The translations under genes and the position numbers were made by a program. From Gammaproteobacteria bacterium (GTDB taxonomy: Bacteria > Pseudomonadota > Gammaproteobacteria > Chromatiales > Chromatiaceae): a stretch of DNA of 5,187 bases. The notes under the pieces are model-generated. The model saw only the letters and a program-made list of their open reading frames with translations, was not told the origin of the DNA and searched no databases. The stretch covers positions 1 to 5,187 of the forward strand of contig JAJRUY010000246.1 in the NCBI GenBank assembly GCA_024277555.1. The letters are read 5' to 3'. Shown here piece after piece: positions 1 to 5,187 of this stretch. Numbering within the stretch: position 1 is the first letter of the stretch; every line of letters starts with the position of its first letter.

Positions 1-45
1 GATGACAAAGCAAATAAAAAGCCCCCTGGTGTTTGGCTCAGAATC

Positions 46-60
46 GAAGGTAAAGATTCC
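46..60 (+). promoter_or_regulatory. Ribosome binding site region of pheS
   Basis: A purine-rich GAAGG (46-50) lies 10 bases before the ATG at 61 and is the only Shine-Dalgarno-like stretch in the 60 bases upstream. The spacing is slightly long, but it supports the ATG at 61 as the start. I see no complete terminator, attenuator hairpin or sigma70 promoter in 1-60. The upstream control of this operon, usually near infC-rpmI-rplT, must lie outside the window. Confidence 0.5.
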
Positions 61-1074
61 ATGGATCTCCAACAATTGACTGAACAGGCGCTGACAGCGG
101 TGCGGGATGCTTCTGATTTGCGTGTACTGGATGAAGTGCGCGTTGCCTATCTGGGCAAGACCGGCTTGTTTACCGAGCAGCTCAAGCAGCTGGGAAAGCT
201 GCCCGGGGAAGAGCGCCCCAAAGCCGGGCAGGCCATCAATCAGGCCAAGCAGGCGCTACAGAGCGCCATTGAAGACCGGAAGGCGGCTTTGGAGCAGGCG
301 GCTTTGGAAGCACGACTGGCGCAAGAGCGTATCGACGTGACGCTGCCGGGGCGTGGTACAGGCAAGGGAGGCCTGCACCCGGTTACGCGCACCATGGCGC
401 GCATTCGGGAGATCTTTGCCAGTGCCGGCTTCACCGTGGCTGAGGGGCCGGAGATCGAAGATGATTATCACAACTTTGAGGCGCTGAACATACCGGCCCA
501 TCATCCCGCACGAGCCATGCATGATACCTTCTATTTCAATGCCCACCGCCTGCTGCGCACCCACACATCACCGGTACAGGTGCGGGTGATGAAAGCTGCC
601 CAACCACCGTTCAAGGTGATTGCGCCGGGCCGTGTCTATCGCTGTGATTCCGATGTGACCCACACCCCCATGTTTCATCAGGTGGAAGGTTTTATGGTGG
701 ATGAACATGTCACCTTTGCGGATCTGAAAGGAATTCTGCACAGTTTCCTCAAAGCCTTTTTTGAAAAAGACCTGAAAGTACGCTTCCGCCCATCATATTT
801 TCCCTTTACCGAGCCATCGGCCGAGGTGGATATGGAATGCGTCATGTGCGGTGGCAAAGGCTGCCGGGTATGCAGCCATACCGGCTGGCTGGAAGTGCTG
901 GGCTGCGGCATGATCCACCCCGAGGTGTTTCGCCATGTGGATGTCGATGCGGAAAAATACACTGGCTATGCCTTTGGTATGGGCGTGGAGCGCCTGACCA
1001 TGCTGCGTTATGGTGTTAATGACCTGCGCCTGTTCTTTGAAAATGATTTGCGCTTCCTGCGCCAGTTTGCCTAG
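61..1074 (+). CDS. pheS: Phenylalanyl-tRNA synthetase alpha subunit
   Basis: This is the catalytic subunit of the cytoplasmic alpha2beta2 class IIc enzyme that attaches phenylalanine to tRNA-Phe using ATP. At 337 residues it is close to the family norm (E. coli 327). Residues 1-85 form the N-terminal helical coiled-coil arm that contacts tRNA. The core follows: motif 1 region from HPVTR with GPEIEDDYHNF, motif 2 at about 184-210 (GRVYR, THTPMFHQVEG), and motif 3 at about 302-312 (YAFGMGVERL). Ala304 in the phenylalanine pocket motif is retained, as expected for normal specificity. A four-cysteine insert, C260-x2-C263-x4-C268-x2-C271, precedes TGWLEVLGCGM. E. coli lacks it but other bacterial PheS proteins have it. 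The ATG at 61 gives the usual family N-terminus and has a GAAGG upstream. The frame is nevertheless open to the window edge, so a longer form cannot be strictly excluded. pheT starts 12 bases downstream and the pair is clearly co-transcribed. Confidence 0.98.
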   Translation: MDLQQLTEQALTAVRDASDLRVLDEVRVAYLGKTGLFTEQLKQLGKLPGEERPKAGQAINQAKQALQSAIEDRKAALEQAALEARLAQERIDVTLPGRGTGKGGLHPVTRTMARIREIFASAGFTVAEGPEIEDDYHNFEALNIPAHHPARAMHDTFYFNAHRLLRTHTSPVQVRVMKAAQPPFKVIAPGRVYRCDSDVTHTPMFHQVEGFMVDEHVTFADLKGILHSFLKAFFEKDLKVRFRPSYFPFTEPSAEVDMECVMCGGKGCRVCSHTGWLEVLGCGMIHPEVFRHVDVDAEKYTGYAFGMGVERLTMLRYGVNDLRLFFENDLRFLRQFA

Positions 1075-1086
1075 GAATAAAACAAC

Positions 1087-3465
1087 ATGCAATTTAGTGA
1101 AGCCTGGTTACGGGAGTGGGTAAATCCTGAAGTATCTGTCAATGAGCTGGCTGATGCCCTGAGTATGGCCGGGCTGGAGGTTGATGCGGTTTCTCCAGCT
1201 GCTGCACAGTTCAATGGCGTTGTTGTGGGGGAAGTTCTCAGCTGCGAGCGCCACCCCGATGCGGACAAACTTTCTGTTTGCGGTGTCAATATTGGGGAGC
1301 ATGAGCCAGTGCAGATCGTCTGCGGCGCAAAGAATGTCGCAGCCGGCATGAAGGTGCCTGTGGCTCGCGTGGGTGCGGTGCTGCCCGGCGACTTCAAAAT
1401 CAAAAAGGCAAAACTGCGTGGCCAGCAATCCATGGGCATGATTTGCTCTGCTTCGGAGTTGGGGCTGGCGGAATCATCCGATGGCATCATGCCCCTGCCG
1501 GCAGATGCCCCTGTGGGCAAGGATTTCCGCAACTACCTGTCTCTGGATGATCACATCATTGATGTGGATCTTACGCCAGATCGGGGAGATTGCCTGAGTA
1601 TTGCCGGAATTGCCCGGGACGTGGGAGTGATCTATCGTCAACCAGTTACGGACTGGGAAATCAAGGATATCCCCGCCAGTATTGACGAACAAGTCAGTGT
1701 GGTGCTGGGCATTCCGGAAAGCTGTCCACGTTACAGCTGCCGTATCGTTAAAGGCATTGATCCCACTGCACAAACCCCGCTGTGGATGCAGGAAAAACTG
1801 CGTCGCAGTGGCATACGCTGCATCAGCCCGGTGGTGGACATCACCAATTATGTGATGATGGAACTTGGTCAGCCCATGCATGGTTTTGATCTGGAAAAAA
1901 TCAACGGTGGTATACATGTGCGCCTGTCGCAGCCTGGTGAAAAACTTACGCTGCTCGATGGCAGTGAAGTGGAAATCATCACCGGTACCCTGCTGATAGC
2001 CGATGAACAAAAACCCCTGGCACTGGCAGGCATCATGGGGGGAGAAAGCTCTGCGGTTACAGACAGCACATCCAGCGTGTTGCTGGAGTCTGCATTCTTC
2101 ATGCCCATCGCCGTTGCGGGCAAGGCTCGCGCATACGGTTTGCATACAGACTCTTCCCATCGGTTTGAGCGCGGGGTTGATCCGGAGCTACAGCGCAAGG
2201 CACTGGAGCGCGCTACTGATCTGCTGCTGCACATAACCGGGGGTGAGGCCGGGCCGGTGGTGGATGTAGTGGCTTTGGAGCAGCTGCCGGAGAAACCGGA
2301 AATCCACTTGCGCCGTCATCAGATCCCCAGGATTCTGGGCGTGGATATCGATGATGCCATGGTTGAGGATATTCTCACCCGACTGGGGATGGTGCTTGCA
2401 GCAGTTGACAGCGGCTGGAGGGTCAAGCCTCCTGGCTGCCGCTTCGATATTGGTATAGAAGCAGATTTGATCGAAGAAATCGGTCGCATATACGGTTACG
2501 CCAATATCCCCGAAAACCTGTCCTCGGCACCGGTAAGCATCCAGGCGGTGCCGGAGGCTGATTTTAACCTGCAGCGAGGCAAGGAGCTGCTGGTGGATCA
2601 CGACTATCAGGAAGTGATCACCTACAGTTTCATTGCCCCTGAACTGGCTGCGCTGTTGATGCCGGAGGCAAAGCAGATTCGCCTGACAAACCCCATTTCG
2701 GCAGACATGTCGGTGATGCGCGCCAGCCTGTGGCCGGGGCTGCTTTCGACCCTGCAATACAATCAGGCGCGCCAGCAGGATCGGATAAGGCTGTTTGAAT
2801 CCGGGCAGATATTCCTGGACGGCCAGGATGGCATTGAACAGCCGGAAATGCTCGGCGGCCTGATTTTTGGCGAGCGGTTGCCGCAAAAATGGAATAATAC
2901 ACCCGGGAAAGTGGACTTTTTCGACCTCAAGGGTGATGTGGAAGTGCTACTGGGGATGGTAGATAGTCTAAGCGCCTTTGAAATGCAGCCTGTCGAAGAT
3001 GTGACCCTGCATCCCGGACAAGCAGCAGCCATCTTGCGAAACGGACGGGAAATTGGACGTCTGGGCATGTTACATCCCGGATTGCAGGCAAAGCTTGCCA
3101 TTCCCGGTAACGTATTCCTGTTCCAGATCAGGCTGGATGGTCTTGCGCAAGGCCGTATCCCTACCTTTGAGGCGGTTTCCAAATACCCGGCCATTCGCAG
3201 GGATCTGGCGCTGCTGGTGGATGCCGATCTTCCCTGGGGGCAAATACAGGCCTGCGCGGAAAAAGCGGCACCAAAAATTGTGCGAGACATTCAGGTTTTT
3301 GACGTTTATACTGGAGACAATATAGACTCAGGTCTAAAAAGTCTTGCTTTAAGCTTGATATTACAGGATTATTCTCACACGCTTACTGATGAAGAAACAG
3401 AACAGGCAGTAGAAACGATATTACAGGCGCTTCATACTGAGCTGTCAGCAAAATTGCGGGATTGA
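1087..3465 (+). CDS. pheT: Phenylalanyl-tRNA synthetase beta subunit
   Basis: This is the large tRNA-binding and editing subunit of phenylalanyl-tRNA synthetase; it clears misacylated Tyr-tRNA-Phe. At 792 residues it is nearly the E. coli length (795). Visible domains in order are: an OB-fold tRNA-binding domain at about 40-148 (VVVGEVLSCERHPDADKL); the B3/B4 editing domain at about 210-395 with H265 in QPMHGF, E334 in LLESAFF and T354 in LHTDSSHRFERG; B5 at about 405-480 with the acidic DLIEEIGRIYGY segment; a degenerate class II core to about 690; and a C-terminal ferredoxin-fold anticodon-binding domain at about 698-791 (SKYPAIRRDLAL). All expected editing motifs look intact. The start is supported by AGGA at 1073-1076, which overlaps the pheS stop. 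The last 165 bp fall to about 39% GC and may hold a promoter for ihfA. The gene ends 5 bp before ihfA. Confidence 0.98.
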   Translation: MQFSEAWLREWVNPEVSVNELADALSMAGLEVDAVSPAAAQFNGVVVGEVLSCERHPDADKLSVCGVNIGEHEPVQIVCGAKNVAAGMKVPVARVGAVLPGDFKIKKAKLRGQQSMGMICSASELGLAESSDGIMPLPADAPVGKDFRNYLSLDDHIIDVDLTPDRGDCLSIAGIARDVGVIYRQPVTDWEIKDIPASIDEQVSVVLGIPESCPRYSCRIVKGIDPTAQTPLWMQEKLRRSGIRCISPVVDITNYVMMELGQPMHGFDLEKINGGIHVRLSQPGEKLTLLDGSEVEIITGTLLIADEQKPLALAGIMGGESSAVTDSTSSVLLESAFFMPIAVAGKARAYGLHTDSSHRFERGVDPELQRKALERATDLLLHITGGEAGPVVDVVALEQLPEKPEIHLRRHQIPRILGVDIDDAMVEDILTRLGMVLAAVDSGWRVKPPGCRFDIGIEADLIEEIGRIYGYANIPENLSSAPVSIQAVPEADFNLQRGKELLVDHDYQEVITYSFIAPELAALLMPEAKQIRLTNPISADMSVMRASLWPGLLSTLQYNQARQQDRIRLFESGQIFLDGQDGIEQPEMLGGLIFGERLPQKWNNTPGKVDFFDLKGDVEVLLGMVDSLSAFEMQPVEDVTLHPGQAAAILRNGREIGRLGMLHPGLQAKLAIPGNVFLFQIRLDGLAQGRIPTFEAVSKYPAIRRDLALLVDADLPWGQIQACAEKAAPKIVRDIQVFDVYTGDNIDSGLKSLALSLILQDYSHTLTDEETEQAVETILQALHTELSAKLRD
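3299..3326 (+). promoter_or_regulatory. Candidate internal sigma70 promoter for ihfA inside pheT
   Basis: TTGACG (3299-3304) is followed after 16 bases by TATAGA (3321-3326), a five-of-six and four-of-six match to the sigma70 hexamers. It lies in the AT-rich end of pheT, about 145 bp before the ihfA start. In E. coli, ihfA (himA) is known to have its own promoter within pheT, so the position is plausible. This is pattern matching only. The same bases also encode the conserved C-terminal domain of PheT. Confidence 0.4.
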
Positions 3466-3470
3466 ACAGA

Positions 3471-3767
3471 ATGTCACTGACAAAGGCAAAAATGGCTGAA
3501 GCCCTATTTGACGAACTGGGGTTGAACAAACGCGAAGCGAAAGGGCTGGTAGAGCTTTTCTTTGAAGAAATTCGGGGTGCGCTGGAAAACGGCCAGCAGG
3601 TAAAGCTCTCCGGTTTCGGTAATTTTGATTTGCGTGAGAAAAACTCCCGACCGGGAAGAAACCCGAAAACAGGTGAAGAAATACTCGTAAGCGCAAGAAG
3701 GGTCGTGACTTTTCGTCCCGGGCAGAAGCTGAAAGCGAGAGTGGAGACTTATGCTGGATCCGAATAG
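3471..3767 (+). CDS. ihfA: Integration host factor alpha subunit
   Basis: This encodes one half of the heterodimeric nucleoid protein IHF, which bends DNA sharply at specific sites and acts in transcription, replication and site-specific recombination. The 98-residue product matches E. coli IhfA almost throughout: SLTKAKMAEALF at the N-terminus, the helical pair with ELFFEEIR at 28-35, VKLSGFGNFDLR at 44-55, and the beta-arm with RPGRNPKTGEE at 60-70, including the intercalating Pro65. VVTFRPGQKLKARVE closes the fold. These features mark the alpha rather than the beta subunit. I chose the ATG at 3471 because MSLTKAKM aligns with E. coli MALTKAEM. A TTG at 3462 overlapping the pheT stop would add only MNR. 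The Shine-Dalgarno is weak (GGGA at 3458-3461), so translational coupling with pheT is likely. The partner gene ihfB is normally elsewhere. The 3' end overlaps the next gene by 17 bp. Confidence 0.97.
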   Translation: MSLTKAKMAEALFDELGLNKREAKGLVELFFEEIRGALENGQQVKLSGFGNFDLREKNSRPGRNPKTGEEILVSARRVVTFRPGQKLKARVETYAGSE

Positions 3768-4107
3768 CAGCGCAATAGTATTGCCGCCCATTCCGGGTAA
3801 ACGCTATTTTACCATTGGCGAGGTGAGCGAACTTTGCCAGGTCAAGCCGCATGTGCTGCGCTACTGGGAACAGGAGTTTCCGCAACTCAAGCCGGTAAAA
3901 CGCCGTGGGAATCGCCGCTATTACCAGCGCCATGATGTGATCATGATCCGTCAGATTCGCAGCCTGTTGTACGAGCAGGGATTTACCATTGGCGGCGCAC
4001 GGCAAAAGCTTGATGGGGAAGATGCCCAGGAAGACAAGAACCAGAGCCACCAGATCATCCGTCAGCTCCTTGCCGAACTGGAAGAAGTCGCCCAGATTCT
4101 AAAATAG
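3751..4107 (+). CDS. MerR-family transcriptional regulator (ihfA-linked type)
   Basis: This is a 118-residue DNA-binding protein with an N-terminal MerR winged helix-turn-helix at about 19-88. YFTIGEVSELCQVKPHVLRYWE covers the HTH at 19-40, and KRRGNRRYYQRHDV at 50-63 is the wing. A short charged linker leads to a C-terminal helix at about 98-118 (IIRQLLAELEEV) that probably dimerises as an antiparallel coiled coil. There is no effector-binding domain. The only cysteine, C29, lies in the HTH, so metal sensing of the MerR or CueR type is not indicated. Small MerR-like genes in this position after ihfA are widespread in beta- and gammaproteobacteria, and I know of no established target. The ATG at 3751 has GGAG at 3743-3746 inside ihfA. 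The 17-bp overlap with ihfA argues for coupled translation. A start at this ATG gives the proline-containing N-terminal lead usual for these proteins. Confidence 0.92.
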   Translation: MLDPNSSAIVLPPIPGKRYFTIGEVSELCQVKPHVLRYWEQEFPQLKPVKRRGNRRYYQRHDVIMIRQIRSLLYEQGFTIGGARQKLDGEDAQEDKNQSHQIIRQLLAELEEVAQILK

Positions 4108-4172
4108 TCCTCGCCGAAGTAATGTCCCGAATTTTTTGACTCAGGGTTTTCTTAGCCAAGGGCGCAAGTCCT
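4108..4172. other. Convergent intergenic gap with a small GNRA hairpin
   Basis: This 65-bp gap separates two convergent genes. I see no standard intrinsic terminator on either strand. A T6 run at 4132-4137 has no stable stem in front of it. The best structure is AAGGGC-GCAA-GTCCTT (4158-4173), a six-pair stem with one G-T pair and a GNRA tetraloop, not followed by a U-tract on either strand. It touches the stop codon of the minus-strand gene. Transcript ends here may rely on Rho or on the convergent arrangement; that is inference. Confidence 0.4.
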
Positions 4173-4646
4173 TCAGACCCCGCTCCCCTGTTCTTCCGTG
4201 TCTTCCTTTTCCCAGCCCCTTAGCGCCTTCCGGTAAAACCAGGACGCAAACAGCACCACCATTATGCCGGCTCCTGAAAATATGATGGCAATCGCCCAAA
4301 GAGCCTGAAACGAGCCGATTACAGCGTCATCGGGCTGGTTTTCCTTGTACAAAACCTTCACTTTATCCCCCGGCTGGTACTGTTCTGCACGGCTGGTTAC
4401 CTTGGAGAGAAACTTTACCTCTGCACCGTCTTTTGTGGTGAACCTTACCTCAGGGAAGTGTGCCAGAGAAGAGGATTTCCCCACTTTGGACGACAAATAT
4501 GCAGCGTTGCGGATGACTGTTCCTTCCGCTACCAGGGAACTGTTAACCAGTTGCCACGACGTGTTCCAGTGTTTAAAACCTTGCGCAAGCAAAGCGGCGC
4601 CTATGAAGAGGAGCGCGACAGGAAATACGAATCGAAATAATCCCAT
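4173..4646 (-). CDS. DUF3592-type small membrane protein
   Basis: The gene encodes about 157 residues with two predicted membrane helices, at about 5-25 (VFPVALLFIGAALLAQGF) and about 112-136 (ALWAIAIIFSGAGIMVVLF). They flank a soluble segment of about 85 residues with the DUF3592 pattern: EGTVI, FPEVRFTTKDG, then YQPGDKVKVLYKENQPDDAVI. A charged tail (WEKEDTEEQ) follows. The function of DUF3592 proteins is not established, and the likely location is the inner membrane. The start is uncertain. The ATG at 4646 puts the first helix at the N-terminus and has AAGG nine bases upstream. An in-frame ATG at 4688 has AAGG four bases upstream and would add 14 polar residues. The longest reading, from 4772, would run back to the tRNA promoter and is unlikely. 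The gene is convergent to the pheST operon and divergent from tRNA-Pro, so it is probably its own transcription unit. Nothing around it points to a function. Confidence 0.75.
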   Translation of the reverse strand: MGLFRFVFPVALLFIGAALLAQGFKHWNTSWQLVNSSLVAEGTVIRNAAYLSSKVGKSSSLAHFPEVRFTTKDGAEVKFLSKVTSRAEQYQPGDKVKVLYKENQPDDAVIGSFQALWAIAIIFSGAGIMVVLFASWFYRKALRGWEKEDTEEQGSGV

Positions 4647-4673
4647 GGGTGAATACCTTGCAACGTCAGGGAG

Positions 4674-4691
4674 AGAATGATTGTTCATTCT
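4674..4691. repeat. Palindrome AGAATGA-TTGT-TCATTCT upstream of the DUF3592 gene
   Basis: This is a perfect 7-bp inverted repeat with a 4-base spacer, 28 bp upstream of the preferred DUF3592 start. On the minus strand it overlaps a TAGAAT hexamer (4692-4687), which could be a -10 element, although no good -35 is visible at the right distance. The geometry would suit a dimeric repressor site or a small hairpin in the leader. It would lie inside the coding region if translation began at 4772, and it would overlap the start codon if translation began at 4688. Confidence 0.4.
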
Positions 4692-4765
4692 ACCTTGCAT
4701 GGGATGGCAGGAACAGACCCTAGACAAGGCTTCCGACACAGCCTCAAATACTCGCTTCGCAACTG

Positions 4766-4794
4766 TTGACAATCACCCCGGCTACGCCTACCAT
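4766..4794 (+). promoter_or_regulatory. Sigma70 promoter of tRNA-Pro with GC-rich discriminator
   Basis: A perfect -35 TTGACA (4766-4771) is followed by an exact 17-base spacer and a -10 TACCAT (4789-4794). The next bases, GCCCG (4795-4799), form a GC-rich discriminator typical of stable-RNA promoters under stringent (ppGpp) control. Transcription would start near 4800-4801, leaving a leader of about 6 bases before the tRNA. The stringent link is inferred from the discriminator composition. Confidence 0.75.
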
Positions 4795-4806
4795 GCCCGA
4801 TCTTTA

Positions 4807-4883
4807 CGGAGCGTAGCGCAGCTTGGTAGCGCACCACAATGGGGTTGTGGGGGTCGGAGGTTCGAATCCTCTCGCTCCGACCA
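4807..4883 (+). tRNA. tRNA-Pro (anticodon GGG)
   Basis: This 77-base tRNA carries an encoded CCA end. The acceptor stem pairs CGGAGCG (4807-4813) with CGCTCCG (4873-4879). The C1-G72 pair and A73 are the bacterial tRNA-Pro identity features. The D stem is GCGC/GCGC around AGCTTGGTA. The anticodon stem is CCACA (4834-4838) with TGTGG (4846-4850), and the 7-base loop ATGGGGT places anticodon GGG at 4841-4843 with G37 next to it. The variable loop has 5 bases. The T arm is GGAGG-TTCGAAT-CCTCT with one G-T pair. The tRNA reads CCC and CCU codons. It is a single-gene unit with its own promoter and terminator, in the position next to the ihfA/merR-like block that I recall from pseudomonads. Confidence 0.97.
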
Positions 4884-4888
4884 GTACG

Positions 4889-4926
4889 AAAAAGGGCCAG
4901 CCGGTGACCGGCGGGCTCTTTTTTTT
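4889..4926 (+). terminator. Rho-independent terminator of tRNA-Pro
   Basis: The stem GGGCC-A-GCCGG (4894-4904) pairs with CCGGC-G-GGGCTC-side bases (4908-4918) around a TGA loop, with one A/G mismatch and one G-T pair. It is flanked by A5 on the left and a run of eight T on the right (4919-4926). The structure starts 5 bases after the CCA end and closes the tRNA transcript. Confidence 0.9.
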
Positions 4927-4958
4927 GCTTCATCCACCCCAGCCCCCTGGGTTGATCT

Positions 4959-5187
4959 AACCCGCATATTTCACCAGAATGCTCGGAATGTCGGTGTTTA
5001 TTTTTACTATTCATTATCACTAGCGTCCGGTTAAAAATCGAATAGATTCAATTGGTTAGAAACATGGGGCTCTTGTTTTTGCTGTAGTGCATCCATAACT
5101 ATTTGTTTTATAAGCCTTTGTTCAAAAAGATTGACTTCCAAAATGTGTAGAAAAGTGTGCAGACTTACCGCCTCGGGGATACCCAGC
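4959..5187 (-). mobile_element. Partial IS4-family insertion sequence, boundary uncertain
   Basis: The window ends inside an insertion sequence whose transposase C-terminus is encoded on the minus strand (stop at 5031-5033). DNA from 4964 to 5187 is about 38-40% GC, lower than the host genes. The left end is not proven. One candidate outer end is TAACCCGCATATTTCACC (4959-4976), which reads like a terminal repeat. The other lies near CACTAGCGTCCGGTTAA (about 5018-5033), just outside the stop codon. Only one end is visible, so neither the matching inverted repeat nor a target-site duplication can be tested here. If the second candidate is correct, 4959-5017 would be a separate flank or a remnant of another element. 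Confidence 0.6.
5031..5187 (-). CDS. IS4-family transposase, C-terminal part (runs off the edge)
   Basis: The minus strand encodes 51 residues and a TAA stop, with the 5' part beyond the window. The fragment starts LGIPEAVSL, continues with HTFLHILEVNLFEQ and ends NQLNLFDF. This combination matches my memory of the C-terminus of IS4-family DDE transposases of the DUF4372 group, where HTFL..L.VNLFE and a final NQL.LFD motif are typical. The catalytic DDE residues are not in view, so whether the transposase is intact cannot be judged. GC content is about 38% by count, against roughly mid-50s in pheST, in keeping with transfer. Confidence 0.8.
   Translation of the reverse strand, partial: LGIPEAVSLHTFLHILEVNLFEQRLIKQIVMDALQQKQEPHVSNQLNLFDF

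Noticed and set aside
2..79. A 25-codon frame starting ATG at 2, considered as a pheM-like leader peptide.
   Set aside because: It contains only one Phe codon, has no visible SD in the window, ends inside pheS in another frame, and no attenuator hairpin follows.
1474..2160. Long minus-strand open frames inside pheT (also 2188-2886 and 2763-3290).
   Set aside because: They lie antisense to well-conserved PheT coding sequence, lack recognisable domains, and are rich in Cys, His and Arg, as expected of shadow frames.
3462..3470. TTG at 3462 as the ihfA start.
   Set aside because: It would add only three residues absent from the family N-terminus, and the ATG at 3471 aligns directly with E. coli IhfA.
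20..4950. The 10-mer AGCCCCCTGG present at 20-29 and 4941-4950, considered as flanking repeats.
   Set aside because: The match does not extend beyond ten bases and the contexts are unrelated, so chance is likely.
4685..5020. A 111-codon minus-strand frame across the tRNA.
   Set aside because: It reads through the antisense of the tRNA and terminator and resembles a common spurious tRNA-antisense annotation.
4681..5034. A 117-codon plus-strand frame spanning the tRNA.
   Set aside because: It runs through the tRNA and its terminator and has no family features, so it is a chance frame.
5045..5057. An IHF-site-like ATTCAATTGGTTA inside the transposase gene.
   Set aside because: It has a mismatch in the core and the AT-rich setting makes such a match likely by chance.
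4866..5187. tRNA-Pro as an att site for a genomic island.
   Set aside because: No second copy of the tRNA 3' end and no integrase is visible; only an IS transposase lies downstream, and IS4 elements do not use tRNA att sites.

Overview
This window looks like a conserved chromosomal housekeeping locus of a gammaproteobacterium, with accessory DNA at its right end. A betaproteobacterium cannot be fully excluded. The reasoning is synteny (pheS-pheT-ihfA-merR-like gene-tRNA-Pro, the arrangement I recall from Pseudomonas and relatives), the near E. coli-like IhfA sequence, and a small MerR-type protein whose C-terminal tail resembles the pseudomonad version. The host genes are moderately GC-rich, roughly mid-50s percent by eye. 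No genus can be named.

Layout, left to right. Positions 1-60 are upstream of pheS and contain only its ribosome binding site. pheS (61-1074) and pheT (1087-3465) encode the two subunits of the alpha2beta2 phenylalanyl-tRNA synthetase. ihfA (3471-3767) follows 5 bp after pheT, and a MerR-family regulator gene (3751-4107) overlaps the end of ihfA by 17 bp. All four are on the + strand and read as one operon. The last 165 bp of pheT are unusually AT-rich (about 39% GC by count) and carry a candidate internal promoter for ihfA. Convergent to the operon, after a 65-bp gap, lies a minus-strand gene for a small two-helix membrane protein of the DUF3592 type (4173-4646). Divergent from it is tRNA-Pro(GGG) (4807-4883), with a clear promoter, a GC-rich discriminator and a strong intrinsic terminator.

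The final ~225 bp belong to a mobile element. The minus strand from 5187 to 5031 encodes the C-terminal 51 residues of an IS4-family transposase that runs off the window edge. Its DNA is about 38% GC, well below the host genes. The exact element boundary between the tRNA terminator and the transposase stop is not resolved.

How the genes work together: PheST charges tRNA-Phe, IhfA is one half of the IHF nucleoid protein, and the MerR-like protein is a probable DNA-binding regulator of unknown target. The DUF3592 gene and the IS are additions to this conserved block. I do not see a convincing novel multi-gene system. The points most worth checking are the IS boundary, the palindrome in front of the DUF3592 gene, and the AT-rich end of pheT.
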